Positions 1 to 10,780 of a stretch of DNA of 64,000 bases are shown in pieces. Position 1 is the first letter of the stretch. Each line of letters begins with the position of its first letter. The position numbers and the translations under genes were made by a program. The notes below the pieces were generated by a model, which was not told where the DNA came from, did no database searches, and worked only from the letters and a program-made list of their open reading frames with translations. This stretch comes from Tetmemena sp. SeJ-2015. Its lineage: Eukaryota; Ciliophora; Spirotrichea; Sporadotrichida; Oxytrichidae. The stretch is from the NCBI GenBank assembly GCA_027382625.1, contig JAJKFJ010021054.1, positions 44,502-108,501 of the forward strand. Direction: 5' to 3'.

Positions 1-954
1 CTTGGGACTCTTATGGATTGAAAGGTTGTCCATGATAAGGATGCTCTTTTGCGTGAGGTGTGGAGATAGCTCGTTGAGAAATGCTTGGAAGTTCGAAAGG
101 TTGTTGCTCCCAACAATGACTTTAGTATGGAGTAGTCCACCTGCCTCGCTGATAGCACCGATAACAGTTATTGATCTACCCCTTTCTCTCGCAATTTAAA
201 CACACATTCGTTCCTTGAGCCAACACTTCTTAGGAGATTGCCAGGCATTGAATGTGGACTCGTCAATGTATACTAAGTGCCTGCCTTCATGGATCCAACG
301 AACTAGACGCTTGGAGAACTCTTGTTGACACCTTTAAGCCTCTTATTCGTTCTCCTCTTTCCTTCTATATTGATACCCTGCTGCACGATATTTTACACCA
401 TTACGAAGATAGACCTTTCTGAGGCCGAATGTTGAAAGTAGAGGGATGTTGTAGCTATGGTGAAGATAATGACAACGCTGCTCTAAAGTGAGATGCGCTG
501 TTTCACGCAGTGCTTTAATAGAAGTAATTCTTCTCTCCACTTCTGGTAGTAGCAATCGCTTACGTCCTAAATTTGGCTTCACCACCACGACAAATCCGTT
601 CCGACGCCAGCGCTAGACTATCATATTTACAGCTCCTTCTCTTAGATTTAAGATTCGAGCCACTTGGGGATAGGTGAGGCGAGGATTAGAGTCGGAATGG
701 AGCGATCCAAAGCGGAGGAAAATGGCTGACAGTTGTTGGTCGTAGCTAATCTTTTTGCGTAGTCTTAACTTGAATGCCTTCTTCTTCTTTAAAATGTTTG
801 GCTTCAGTTGAGGCAGCCGACTCTCAAGAAATGGGATGAGATCAATATCTGGAAGATGATATCGAGGGATACTGGATGCAAGAATTGAATTATGGGAGGG
901 GTCAAATTCATCATAGTTTCTCTTGCGTGATCTGGTGTGTTACTCGGAATCCAT
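1..954 (-). CDS. Tc1/mariner-IS630 type DDE transposase (TBE-like), C-terminus beyond window
   Basis: One frame of 318 codons runs from ATG at 954 to the window edge with TAA/TAG read as Gln and no TGA. The N-terminal third is basic and helix-turn-helix-like (helix with YPQVARIL near residue 110). The catalytic domain follows: first Asp in VYIDEST (about residue 228), second Asp in LIMDNLSIH (about residue 308). The third acidic residue would lie outside the window. This DDE_3 layout is that of Tc1/mariner transposases, including the telomere-bearing element (TBE) transposases of stichotrich germlines. No interruption is seen, so the copy may be functional. No C4A4-rich terminal repeat is visible next to it, so TBE membership is inferred from family and context. 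Confidence 0.88.
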
Positions 955-2480
955 TAGCATGTTAAAATATTAGATAAATAGAATTTATTAAGTGTGCAAT
1001 CATCCTAATTACGCTCGATCACGAACTATTAGACCTATTCTCTATACTCCAATGTTCTTGGCAAAAATTGATTCTTCCCAAATTATATAATATGTTAGTC
1101 TTGCTAATCATAATACTGGGTTATCTAATTTAATAACATCAATAAAATTTTTAATGATGGACTTAAAATCTTTATGTCCCCTCCCTTATCTTAATACTTG
1201 ATAGAATTGCAAATTCTAAGTTTGAAATGCGAGGGCTATCAGTTTCCTAAAAATCCCAACGCCTTGCCAATCGAGCAATTTTGCGTACAGCATTTCTTCG
1301 GTCCTCTCGTCATCGCCCTCCAAACTGAGTCCGCTCCCCCAAAACTCCATTCATACATCATATAATCATATTATAGAGTACGAATTTTATTGTCCAGAGC
1401 TTTTTGCCGCACTATTTAGACTATTTGAGATAGATAAACGAGGAGCAGGGGAAGAACTATCCACCCCCACCCATCCCCTCTATATTAAATAACCCTGCCT
1501 TCCTACCCTCTACTACTCAGATGAGCGGCTAGTCTTAACCACCTCAATTTATGATGCATGCTCACGAACTCTAGTAGTAATACGTGTCAGCAGGGTAACA
1601 AATCCCCCACAATTAGTTGGTTAACAAAAAATTAAAGTAACAGGCTCAGCTCCAGAACCAACTCATAAAATCTGCAAACTTCGACCTCCAATCATTATAG
1701 TGCACACTTGCATTGTGAATATTTCAGATATTCGATTCAATCGATGGTCTAGAATTTATAGAGAGTTTGCGCCTAAACTGAAGGGGAGCCCTTCTAAAGA
1801 AGACTGGAGGCCTATTTAAAGAACATAGATCCACTGATATTTTATATCTACAGGTATAAGACAAGCTTCTGTGCCAATAAATCCAAAGATCACGACTGGA
1901 ATTCAAATTATTGCTTTGAGTGTAATGTAAGTAGCTTTGATTTATAGTTATTCGTGCGTATATGCGCATAAATCTTTCGACTTCAGAAGGGCGCCTGACA
2001 AATTTTTCTACATGCCGGAGAAATGCAAGAGCTACAATTTAGATACAGGCCTTGGCTGCACGGGCGAGTGCTAATTTTCACATACTCGTTTTGAGCGCCT
2101 CTACCACCCTAATTAATAAACCTCATCAGAGATACACACACAATGCATCTATTCATTTCTTAAACTTAGTTTATAAGACTAATCCTTGTTAGAAAAATAA
2201 TAAGAAGCAGATAGAATATATACCAAATGTCTTGTGAGTATATTTTTTGATAAAGCAGAAGTCTTGCTCTAAGGGAGTATTATGCGCATTTGTACACGTG
2301 GACGCAGAATAAAGACACATACCCACTTGCAAGAGAATCATTTTATTTGACCAGAGAAAGAGACTCCATTAGAATCTTAATAACCCAACTCAACTCATTT
2401 TCCTGCAATATTGAACAAATATTTACCCTAAAATGTCATCTATAAACCAAGATTACAAATAAAGATTACTTGAAATCTAT
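955..2480. other. Non-genic AT-rich germline DNA
   Basis: About 1.5 kb behind the transposase start with no frame I trust in either strand, even allowing TAA/TAG as Gln. Short C-rich stretches occur near 1,320 and 1,450-1,490. Probably germline-limited or transposon flank. Confidence 0.5.
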
Positions 2481-2611
2481 CTATGCTTGGGAGTTTTAAT
2501 TTATTATTTATTTTGGTCTCAATTTTTGTAATAGCAAATTCAGAATACACCTATTATACCAATTCATATGTAATAATTCACTATCTTTTTCTGTTACCAG
2601 ACTTACCTAAA

Positions 2612-4241
2612 ATGACAGAGGAGGAGCTTAAACAGCTGCAGCGAATCACGGAGCCAACTGTTCAGACTAAACAAGCCTATTCTAAGAGCTGTTCAAAGCA
2701 GGACTCTTACACGTCAAGCTCTTCCAACTCGGACCACCAGCACTTCCAAAGTCCCCATTACCACCATCCAAACTTGCTATCCGGATCTATACATATATAC
2801 ACAAAAAATTTATTCTCGATCTTCAGCAAGTTCTCTAAATTCCTTCGAACATTTGTAAACCGACAAGAATGTAAGTTAATAAGAATAGCGGGAACAGGAG
2901 TCAGCTAGACTTGAGCTCGCTCAGCTGAGCTTAAAGGCCAAGGCGTTCATGCCCAGCTATAAAAAAGCTTAATCTTGCGGGGAAGGATGCGACACCCGTT
3001 CAAATGAAGATCAGATGGAGCGCAATACCATCCACTCTCAAAATCAGCAATAAAACAAGGAGTTTAATCACAGTGAGTGGTGTTATAAGAGTTGGTTTTT
3101 ATAAAGAGTTGCTGGAGCTAGATATTGACCAGATTTCTTTGGGAAACCTGCAGTTGTAATTTAATGAGCGGCTGAGAGTAGACACCATTCATCATACACT
3201 TAAATCTCCGCAGAGACACCAGTCCAGTTCCCAAACCAATCTCAACATTTACCAGACGAAGCTAATTTAAAGGATACTATTATATACTCTTACGGGGTAT
3301 TGAGACATTTAAAATTCTAATAGCAGGGGAGACTGTATCTTAAAACCCCAAAGCAAACCAAGTGACTGTGGATACGAAACTGAGAGAGTTAGTAGACTAA
3401 GTGGAGGAGCTTAATTTCAACGATACAGATTAGGAAGATGACTCTAAGGAAATTGGATTTAATTTTTGATTGCATGCGGATGAAATGTTTGACATCTTGA
3501 TGAAGTCCAAGAAATATTTGAAGAAACCTAACGAAGAATCGTAGACTAGAACCAGCAGTAGGTTTCAGCACATGTTCGACAAACTGGCAGCCAGGAGTGA
3601 GGATGCGTCAAGGAAGTGGACTGAAAACTCCAACGGCCCCAGTAGTGAAGAATATTTCAGTGGAGACGAGATAATCTAATCACTCTCCACAAATAACATG
3701 CTATTAATTATTTAAGGAGGTATATATTATTTATGACCAAAATTTTAAGTCAATTTGAGTAAAAGTTTACAGAGATATTTTTCTTAATGATAGTAATATT
3801 TTTATCTACATGGAACATAAAGGTTCTAACCAATTTAAACATATGAAAAACTAATAACTTATTCAGATTTAAAGCTTGTAATCCAACCAAGAAGAAGACA
3901 ACACTCAAGATAAACTCTCTCTTCATTCATTAATAAATTCATGCAATATCACACTTTGCTAACTTTAATAATTCCTTGCAAGAGGATCCAAAAGTTTTCC
4001 TTACTACTAAGTCCTATCAAATAATTAATCCTAAATATCAATTATACTGATTATGCTCACTTATTTGAAATGCTAATCTCTTTTTAAATTAAAGGTATGT
4101 GTTTGATTTGATGTAAATGGATCTGCGCGGGAGGAAGAAGAATAGGAGATTGACGAGGAAGAGTCGATGAGCAGCCTTATGAACATAGATAGCATCAATA
4201 TTAACTATCTCCCTAACTAACACCATTTCAGCGACGTTTGA
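2612..4241 (+). CDS. Unrecognised Ser/Gln-rich protein gene broken by IESs
   Basis: Coding starts with ATG at 2612 (MTEEELKQLQ, then a Ser/His/Gln-rich stretch). It continues in shifted frames at about 2,911-3,130, 3,117-3,295, 3,366-3,690 and 4,108-4,241, ending at TGA 4239. The last segment is very acidic (REEEEQEIDEEES). I recognise no domain. An upstream in-frame ATG at 2483 would add a hydrophobic leader, but that stretch is AT-rich and more likely untranslated. One break is a candidate 12-bp IES at 3457; the others (for example about 3,690-4,100) lack a pointer I can define. Expression and exact MDS borders are unknown. Confidence 0.5.
3457..3468 (+). other. Putative 12-bp IES, pointer ATT
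   Basis: Removing one ATT plus 9 bp between the two ATT copies (3457 and 3469) deletes an in-frame TGA and gives EIGLHADEMF in an open frame. So short a segment could also be a chance repeat. Confidence 0.45.
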
Positions 4242-4827
4242 CCGTCTCTAGCTGCAGCCATAATTTATTAGCCTTCGAGATAATATAATAACATTTTATT
4301 ATGGTTCGAGTGCGCCACTGATGTGACAAGGTCGAGGGTAAAAACTAAAATAAGATATTCACCCTAAGGGCTGCTGCTATTAGATATCTAACGATTGCTT
4401 TTTTCCTGAGCTTCTGCAATTTATTGCTGAGGCTAAATATTGCAAAAAACCATCAAATATAGTGTTTACTTCTAATAAATACAAGTTTTACATTATTTAT
4501 TTAGCTATTAAATAAATATTTCAATTTTGGATGATAAATTATTTGTGGATATTAGCATTAAAGTTTTCTCATATTTATCTTAACTTAAGAGTATTATGAT
4601 GATTAAACTCCCAGAACTCACTCGATATACATCTTAAAACTAATTGACATAAACCTTAAATACTCTCTCTTTCTATCTCTATTTATTATAATTTATCTCC
4701 TCAATGCAATATAATAAATATCTATACTCAGTATTTACCATTTGGAGAGTGAGTGGGTGAGAGAGAGTGATATTTTTAGAACTTAATTACTCAAGTGTCT
4801 TTAAATTTAAAAATACGATTAAATAAA
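4242..4827. other. Intergenic AT-rich DNA
   Basis: No supported gene. AT-rich, with a GAGAGAGAGTG tract near 4,760 shortly before the next start codon. Confidence 0.5.
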
Positions 4828-6715
4828 ATGGATCAAGACACACTATAAAATCTATTCTCCAAACTAAAATCCAAGGACTAGCAAGTCAAAACAAAAAATT
4901 ATTTACTATGTCCTATAAGAGTTATATTGTTTAAGCTGTAGATCTCACTCACCTGGTCACTGCTCTATTGAAGGCGAAAATTATCTAAAGAACTTAAATC
5001 TCAGAAATCCAAACTCTATTTAAAACTCTGTTCTATGATCGCATGTCAAGGGGCTCAGAGAATGCTCCTTCTTCATAGCGATTTTCAGCTTTCCAAGAAC
5101 CATTTGCAATTGAATGTCAAAACTGATAGCTGTTTGAGAACGCACAAGAGTCTGAAGAGCATGCAGAGTAGGTGTAAAGACAGCAGCAAAGTGAAGTAGA
5201 AACCAATAAGTCTAAAAGTCTAATCACTCTAAGTCAACAGAGAGAATCCCTCTATAGGGCGAAAGCAGAGGCCTTGAAGTAAAAAGATAAGAAGTTGCTG
5301 AACAAGATAACGTAGTTAGAGAAAGTCTATGGCAGCAGGCAGTTAACTAACCCTCAAGCTAAGAGGAATAAAAGTACTGCTTCTTGAAGTAAGCCCGGCT
5401 CTTAATAGATATATTGCTTTATTTTATCATAAATAATGATAGAGGGATCGAAATAGTAGTATAAGTGAATCTAAGTCTAGGGGATCTAGTTAAAGTAATG
5501 GGAGGCTAATCATGATGGACTACGATATTTTCAAAATTTTGATAGAGGCTCTTGATACTAACACCTAATCTAAAATCAAGGAAAATGTAATCAAGATTAC
5601 AGGCTTCGATGACTTCAATTAGATAGATCAAGATGATATCAACTTAAAATTTGCTAATTCCTAATAAGGGGACGAAATAATCTCTTATATGATTTTCGAA
5701 TACTTTTAAATTTGTTATTTATTATATAGAAGAATGTTTTGTATGATATCATCATGAGTTGAAACTCGAATTGGTTTTATGGGAGAGGAGGAGGGGACAG
5801 TTAGTCCTTGGTGATAATAAACGAAGACACTGATGACGATGAAAGTTCAATGGATTTCACCTAGAGAGATCTGAAGGAAGGAGATTTCGATTTCTACAAG
5901 CATTAAGTTGATGGTTCACAAGACTCCTTTGTCTTCGAAAGAGCCAATGACCAGAATGAAGATGCACATATTGAAATTTCTATATACTTAAACTGAACTC
6001 TACCTTTATTTACTTTTGCAATAAATAAGCAAACGGAAAGTAGATAGATGAGAAAAATCAGGAGGTGTCACCAACGCAAATGGATGTTAACTTCATTTAA
6101 ACCACAGAGGACTAATTTAAAATTGGAGTTAATTAAAACGGATCCTTTCAAAACGTCAAGGAATCAGTTAGATATGAAAAGAAGGAATCAGGAATGCTTA
6201 AATAAAGGATAATTCAATTCATCTTATATGGAATGAGTTAGGATTTATTCATGATAAAAGACTTTGGATCGAATGCTTTTGGAGATAAGTATCTGTGGTC
6301 CAGGGGCTCCACAGGCTAAGACCAATTCATTTAGCCCATCCTCTAGCAGCAAGACTCTAACTTCTTCTTAAAATTCAATGATAAGCTAAAGTAGAACACC
6401 GATTCAAAGTAGATCATAGCCTCAGAGGAGTTCCACACAATCATTCAACAAAAGAGCAGAAGGGAGTCAAATCAAGTTAGTTAGAAGAAAATTAAAGAAG
6501 ATCAGGAAGATATAGATGATCAAGACAATGTGAGAATGGAGGACATAGAATTAGATATTGAGACTCAAAAAGTAGGGAGTGAAGTTAACAATAAAGAATA
6601 ACTTAGAACGCAGTCTCAAATGCTCTCGCAAATGCCTGATAAGATCTAAGAGTTAAATTCTCAAAATCCCAATAGGAAAAAGAAGGTAGCAACTTGCTGC
6701 TGTCAAGTGTTTTGA
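4828..6715 (+). CDS. Unrecognised coiled-coil protein with CaaX-like C-terminus
   Basis: ATG at 4828 (MDQDTLQNLF). The middle (5,115-5,375) is a Glu/Gln/Lys-rich coiled coil. After an IES the frame continues (MMDYDIFKILIEALDT at 5511) into an acidic region, then a long Gln-rich stretch from 6,030 to TGA at 6713. The protein ends KKKVATCCCQVF: a basic patch, three Cys, and a last four residues CQVF that fit a prenylation box. Breaks at about 4,890, 5,110, 5,740 and 6,000 are not resolved to pointers. The stop lies 28 bp from the end of the convergent LST8 gene. I recognise no family; membrane attachment through the C-terminus is inference. Confidence 0.6.
5373..5454 (+). other. IES, pointer AGTA
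   Basis: 82 bp between AGTA copies at 5373 and 5455. It contains an in-frame TGA; removal joins AKRNKS to SISESKSRGSS in one frame. Confidence 0.75.
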
Positions 6716-6743
6716 CTTCATAAAGTTGTCCATGTATCTATGC

Positions 6744-7775
6744 TCACTTGGTTGAAGAAGCTATACTTGCAGTATTGTTATATTAATTAGATCTTATTTG
6801 AGTATCACTAAATGCTAAGCATGTAATTCCCTTCTAATGTCCGACTAAATTTTTCCTCACATCTGCCTTGTCTATTTTCCAAATCCTGACACAGCAATCA
6901 GTAGATGCTGTGATACAGTACTAAGAATCTGATGTAAAATCGCAATCCCAAACCCATCCTCCATGGCCCGCAAGATCTCTATATTCCTCAAACTCATCCT
7001 CTTCCTCATTCAACTTCCATATCTTGCAAGATCTGTCAGAAGAGCAAGTCGCCAACAGGTTTCTTTCCTTGTTCATTTGACATTTGAGAATATATTGATC
7101 CTTGTGCGCCTCTAACTCTTGATGAGGCTGAAAGTCTTCGCCATCGACTGAACTCCAAATATAGCAGATACCAGCTGCGTTACCTGCCACTAACTTAGAG
7201 GCGTTATTAGCTATGCAGAGAGATCTTATTCCTATCTCCTCTTGATCTTCAAACAACTCTCTTGTAGTATTCGTAGTCAAGTCCCAGATGCGAACTCTGC
7301 CTGACTAATCTCCAAAAATGATCTCTACCTGGTTTGGATTGAGCACTGCCTGATTAACCATGATTCCGTTGTTATTCAACTGCCCTATTGCGATCATAAA
7401 TAGTGTAGATAGACTTACTCATGTAACCGGAAGCTCTGAAATCAAAGATCTTCAAGGTAGTGTCCTCACTAGATGTGAAGAACCACTTATTTTCCTTTTA
7501 GAATCCGAGAGATGTGATATTTCCAGTGTGGCCCTCAAAGGACATCTCATTTTATAAGTTATTAAATTAAGTTTTAAATTTTCGTGTGACATTATATCAT
7601 AAACTTTGACTATATTGTGAGCTGCAACTCCCAAATACTTCTTGTCGTTTGTTATCACTAACTTGTTTATTTGAGAGTCAGGATAGTTTATGGACTTTTT
7701 GCAGGAGCCAGCCAAAATATCCCAAAACTTGATTGAGTGGTCATATCCGGCTGTAGCCAATATCACGTCGTTCAT
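6744..7775 (-). CDS. LST8: LST8, WD40 subunit of TOR complexes
   Basis: ATG at 7775-7773, TGA at 6746-6744. The start MNDVILATAGYDHSIKFWD and the following PDSQINKLVITNDKKYL match the first two blades of LST8/GbetaL closely, and WD repeats continue to the end (GGWVWDCDFTSDS, then CVRIWKIDKADV). At about 315 residues it has the normal family length. LST8 binds the TOR kinase domain and is needed for TORC1 and TORC2. A GT-AG intron lies at 7385-7418 (34 bp) and an IES at 7549-7577; removing both gives one continuous WD40 protein. The gene is convergent with its left neighbour at 28 bp spacing. Identity is secure from conservation. Confidence 0.93.
7385..7418 (-). other. GT-AG intron in LST8
   Basis: 34 bp beginning GTAAG and ending ATAG on the minus strand. 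Splicing joins FRASGYM to RQLNNNG and restores the WD frame. Confidence 0.85.
7549..7577 (-). other. IES in LST8, pointer AAAAT
   Basis: 29 bp on the minus strand between two AAAAT copies (plus-strand ATTTT at 7549 and 7578). Removal joins SHEN to EMSFEGHTGN, restoring the second-to-third WD blade. Confidence 0.85.
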
Positions 7776-8094
7776 TATTATTGATTTTCTTTATTATAAA
7801 ATCCTTTAAATGGACAATTTTAGGGATTAATTATTCTCAATTCTGAATTTAATCTCAATAAAGCCTTTAAGTACAAAAGAAGAATTTAAGATGCACAATT
7901 TAATGCATCAATCACCCTTTTAAAATTAAATCTCTATTAAATTGATGGCCTGAATTTAAGCTAAAGTCAAATTTAAATTAGTTCTTAAACTTCTCTGGCA
8001 TCAGAGAGTCAAATTAAAATATTAAATCTAAAAATTAAAGAGAGGTGAAAATATCTACAAAAGACCAGACCTAACTTTTGAACAATGAATTCTG
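7776..8094. other. Short AT-rich intergenic spacer between divergent genes
   Basis: About 320 bp between the LST8 start and the CCT gene start. No gene. It must hold the 5' flanks of both genes. Confidence 0.5.
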
Positions 8095-10780
8095 ACTCCA
8101 ATAAACCTCAAGGTACCTTATTTTCCAGCAGCGGCTCTTAGAGTGCTTTCAGTCAATGGAACTCAATCCACGTTTATTTTTACCTTATATTTTAAACTCA
8201 TAGAAGCAAGATAATGGCAAGAACAGTTTGCCTCAGAACAAAAACTTATCAGAATTTATGAATTTTCTCTCCGACAAACAGTCATCTAAAGTATATTATG
8301 TTTTAACAGACTGGATCAAAGGAAGTTGAGCATTACCGCACTTAGCGAGCTAAATCGGACGACTCTACCTCCTTCGACGGCTGCGACAGTTAGACCTCTC
8401 CGATCAACAAGCAACTCAAGAAACTGAATCTGTTCTCTTCTGCCGATAGCTCAAACAACCAGTTTTAAAGTGAAGCCAAGGACAATCTTCATTTCTCTCG
8501 ATCCATACATAGTTTTTTTTACATAATTTCTCAGCGGATGACTCAACTCATTAGGAGAGTATAAAGCGAGGATAAGTTAGCGATTCAAAGTCAGCTGATG
8601 ACTACTAGACGAAGGATATGCAATTGTGCGAGTGGGATAAGGAGACAGTTATGCATATTAAAACTCTCTTTAATTCACATGAAGAAATGACTAACAACCA
8701 GACTCCTTATTTCGGTAATCAGACTAATGCAATTTCTTATAAAGTTGAGAATTCTCAGATTATCAATGATCAAACAATCTTGAGGCCCAAGCCAGTGCAG
8801 AAGTTTCCTTTACTCTCTCTTCTCTAGAACAACAGTTTGCTTTCTTTGATGATTTTGAAATAACAATAGTAAAACCAATTATTGCCAAAGTTCAATTTTA
8901 AATGTATAATAAGGGAAATGAGGAGATTATTTGCTTATGTATACTTTACAAAAATCAAGGTGAAACTAGCTAGGACTAAAATCAAACCCCTATCCTTTAG
9001 GATCCCCTATGCTCTCAGACATTTAGAGACAGAGGAAGGTCATTCGATGATGTAGTAGGCAAGCCTTTATAAGCAGGGTTTGGGAAAAACCTCACCAAGT
9101 CTCCTCAACTCATGGGCCTGGGATAGTTTAACACCCCACAAACTAAAGACAAAGATGTTTTCAGGTTTCCTCTCCTTCCTTCTAGATTTTAGATGAATCC
9201 GGATCCCACAGCTTTCAAAGGTGAAGATCTGCACAGATCTAGAGGAGCAGACTCTGACGACGGGATTGGTTATTACTCGCAGAAGCAGAAGCACCTAGAC
9301 GACATCTTTGAGACCACTTCTGCGACTAGTAGCCACTTAGGAATGAAGAGTGATCAATTTCTAGAACAGGAACAAAGCTATGAACACAATAGCGATCCCT
9401 TCTCAAGATTGCAGAGAAGCAAGAGAATCGTCAAATTCTGGGAAAAGAAAAAAAGAAGAAAGAGTCAAAGGTTTGTTCTCAAATAGAGGACTGTATATTT
9501 GTTAAAAAAGTTCAGTCTCTCACTGAGCTATAAAAAGATCTTAAAAGAAAAGCATAATAAGGAAAATTAGATAAACTAGAAACTGATAATCAGATTTTCA
9601 TTCTATCAGTTTGTTGAAAGAGAAATCGATATTTTAAAGAGAAATCAAAACTCTAATCATAGATTGCTATCGAACTCTATAATTTATTCATCTTCTAATA
9701 TAGCCTTCCCTTGCAGTTAGATGCTACTTTTACTTGAAAAGCTCCCTGGCCAGTATTGTGAAGCTGAAATTTCTTTTGGCAATAAGCCCAAGCTTTTGTA
9801 AGCAGAAGCAAACACAATTCCGTACTGAAAATTATTGAATTTATTCTGTTAGGATAAGGCATCATTTTCATAATGTCTTCTCAGAATTTTGGTAGCATTT
9901 AATTTGTAAATTAAGTTAGAAAGTAAATCTTATAATGAATTCATTGCCAAATAGTTTACTTCATTCCTATAACTGTCCTGATAAAAGTTTCAAGCTAGAT
10001 AGCAGCAGATAATTTAATTTCTCAATTTGCGATAGACTAGTTTTTAATATAAGCTGTGCCAGTTATTTTTTACAAAGACATCAATAAATTTCCACTCCCT
10101 ATTAAAAATCTTAATCAAATAATTAATCTTACAGTAGAGTAGCTTATGAAATAATTGAAGAGTTTTCCATTACTATATCTAAGCAGCATTGCCACGTGAT
10201 CATACTCACTCATAGTAATTGCTCTTTGCACTTTAGTTACAAAAGAGGAGCTCTAAAATGTTTGAAATTTGAATGAGCATCGCTGGTTGATTGGCCAGAG
10301 TATAACTCTTGGAGGCATTCCAATTGGAATATAGAGCCTAAGTCCATTTAATAAAAAACGGATGAGAGCTAGTATCTACCTTGAAGATGAATGTTCTTTT
10401 GCATTTATAATGATGGTTAAATTCTAAATCTGTTCAGGTCGGAGCCACTTTAATCTCCTTGCTTTATTATTTAAATGCTTTATCATCACTCGATGCCTCT
10501 TCGTCGTCTATCATCTCTTATAATATGGATAAGAAGGAATATTTTATACATTAATTATTAATATAATTATTTTCAAAGGTTTGTGAGGTACGAATGTCGC
10601 AAGAACCTAGCTGAGAAGCGCTTTAGATTTCAAGGCAGGTTTGTGAAGTTCGATCAACTGGCCCAACTAGACCCAAATCAGGTTTATGATCCCCTTGACA
10701 AGTCAATTCCAAAGACGAAACCCATTTTTAAGGTCACCAAAAACTGTAGCAGAAAAAGTTCATCATAATATAAGTCATGA
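8095..10780 (+). CDS. CCT-domain protein; CCT domain split by a 1.1-kb IES
   Basis: ATG at 8095 (MNSDSNKPQG), stop TGA 10778. Most of the protein is Ser/Gln/Asn-rich and looks disordered (8,400-9,400). The C-terminal part is a CCT motif (CONSTANS, CO-like, TOC1): RIVKFWEKKKRRKSQRF before the large IES and VRYECRKNLAEKRFRFQG then RFVK after it. The spacing and the RYECRK..AEKR..F.GRFVK core match plant CCT domains, which bind DNA or NF-Y subunits. The acidic N-terminal tract would fit a regulator. Smaller IESs at 8160 and 8277 restore the frame; another near 8,600 is unresolved. In plants CCT proteins act in light and clock control; no role here can be inferred. Confidence 0.82.
8160..8194 (+). 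other. IES, pointer AACTCA
   Basis: 35 bp between AACTCA at 8160 and 8195. Removal joins SAFSQWNS to QKQDNGKNS. Confidence 0.8.
8277..8304 (+). other. IES, pointer AACAG (or a 19-bp intron)
   Basis: 28 bp between AACAG at 8277 and 8305. Removal joins LSDKQ to TGSKEVEHY. A nested GT...AG of 19 bp would also keep a frame, but is very short for an intron. Confidence 0.6.
9657..9809 (-). other. Last MDS of scrambled gene, from pointer GCTTCTGCTTA to TGA
   Basis: Encodes ASAYKSLGLLPKEISASQ, WPGSFSS and an acidic tail ending in TGA. The pointer (9799-9809) recurs at 14102-14112. Confidence 0.88.
9657..10275 (-). CDS. Scrambled PH/papain-like hydrolase gene: second MDS block
   Basis: This block holds every second MDS of the gene whose other MDSs lie at 14.1-15.2 kb. 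Read on the minus strand they encode: TKVQRAITMSEYDHVAML up to a pointer at 10161; EWKFIDVFVKNNWHSLYQ and on to KLVYRKLRN (10103-10016); LRRHYENDALSQQNK (9884-9839); and ASAYKSLGLLPKEISASQ and on to the TGA at 9659-9657. Alone, the block changes frame at every junction and looks like a pseudogene; combined with the other block it gives a continuous protein. The YDHVAML part carries the conserved His of the permuted papain (YiiX/C92-like) fold. The N-terminal limit (about 10,275, tentative pointer CATTCA shared with 14,374) is uncertain. Confidence 0.88.
9839..9884 (-). other. MDS of scrambled gene between pointers CTGAGAA and ATAAAT
   Basis: Encodes LRRHYENDALSQQNK. The pointers recur at 14153-14159 and 14136-14141. 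Confidence 0.8.
10016..10103 (-). other. MDS of scrambled gene between pointers AATAGGGAGTGG and GAGAAATT
   Basis: Encodes REWKFIDVFVKNNWHSLYQ and KLVYRKLRN. The pointers recur at 14255-14266 and 14207-14214. Confidence 0.88.
10161..10275 (-). other. MDS of scrambled gene, ends at pointer TAATGGAAAACT
   Basis: Encodes QSSSFVTKVQRAIT then MSEYDHVAMLLRYSNGKL. The 3' pointer (10161-10172) recurs at 14304-14315. Confidence 0.8.

Larger units (their letters stand above)
9465..10572 (+). other. 1,108-bp IES inside the CCT domain, pointer TCAAAGGTTTGT
   Basis: The 12-bp repeat TCAAAGGTTTGT occurs at 9465-9476 and 10573-10584. Joining at it fuses KKRRKSQRF to VRYECRKNLAEKRF and rebuilds a full CCT domain. 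The insert is not empty: it carries minus-strand MDSs of the PH/papain-like gene, making this a nested ('Russian doll') locus. Confidence 0.88.

Noticed and set aside
1724..1969. Minus-strand open frame in the transposon flank
   Set aside because: Low-complexity AT-driven translation with no recognised motif.
9657..10514. Stand-alone degenerate papain-like pseudogene inside the CCT gene
   Set aside because: It has an ATG at 10514 and a TGA at 9657 but changes frame several times. Every frame change coincides with a pointer shared with 14.1-14.3 kb, so scrambling explains it better than decay.
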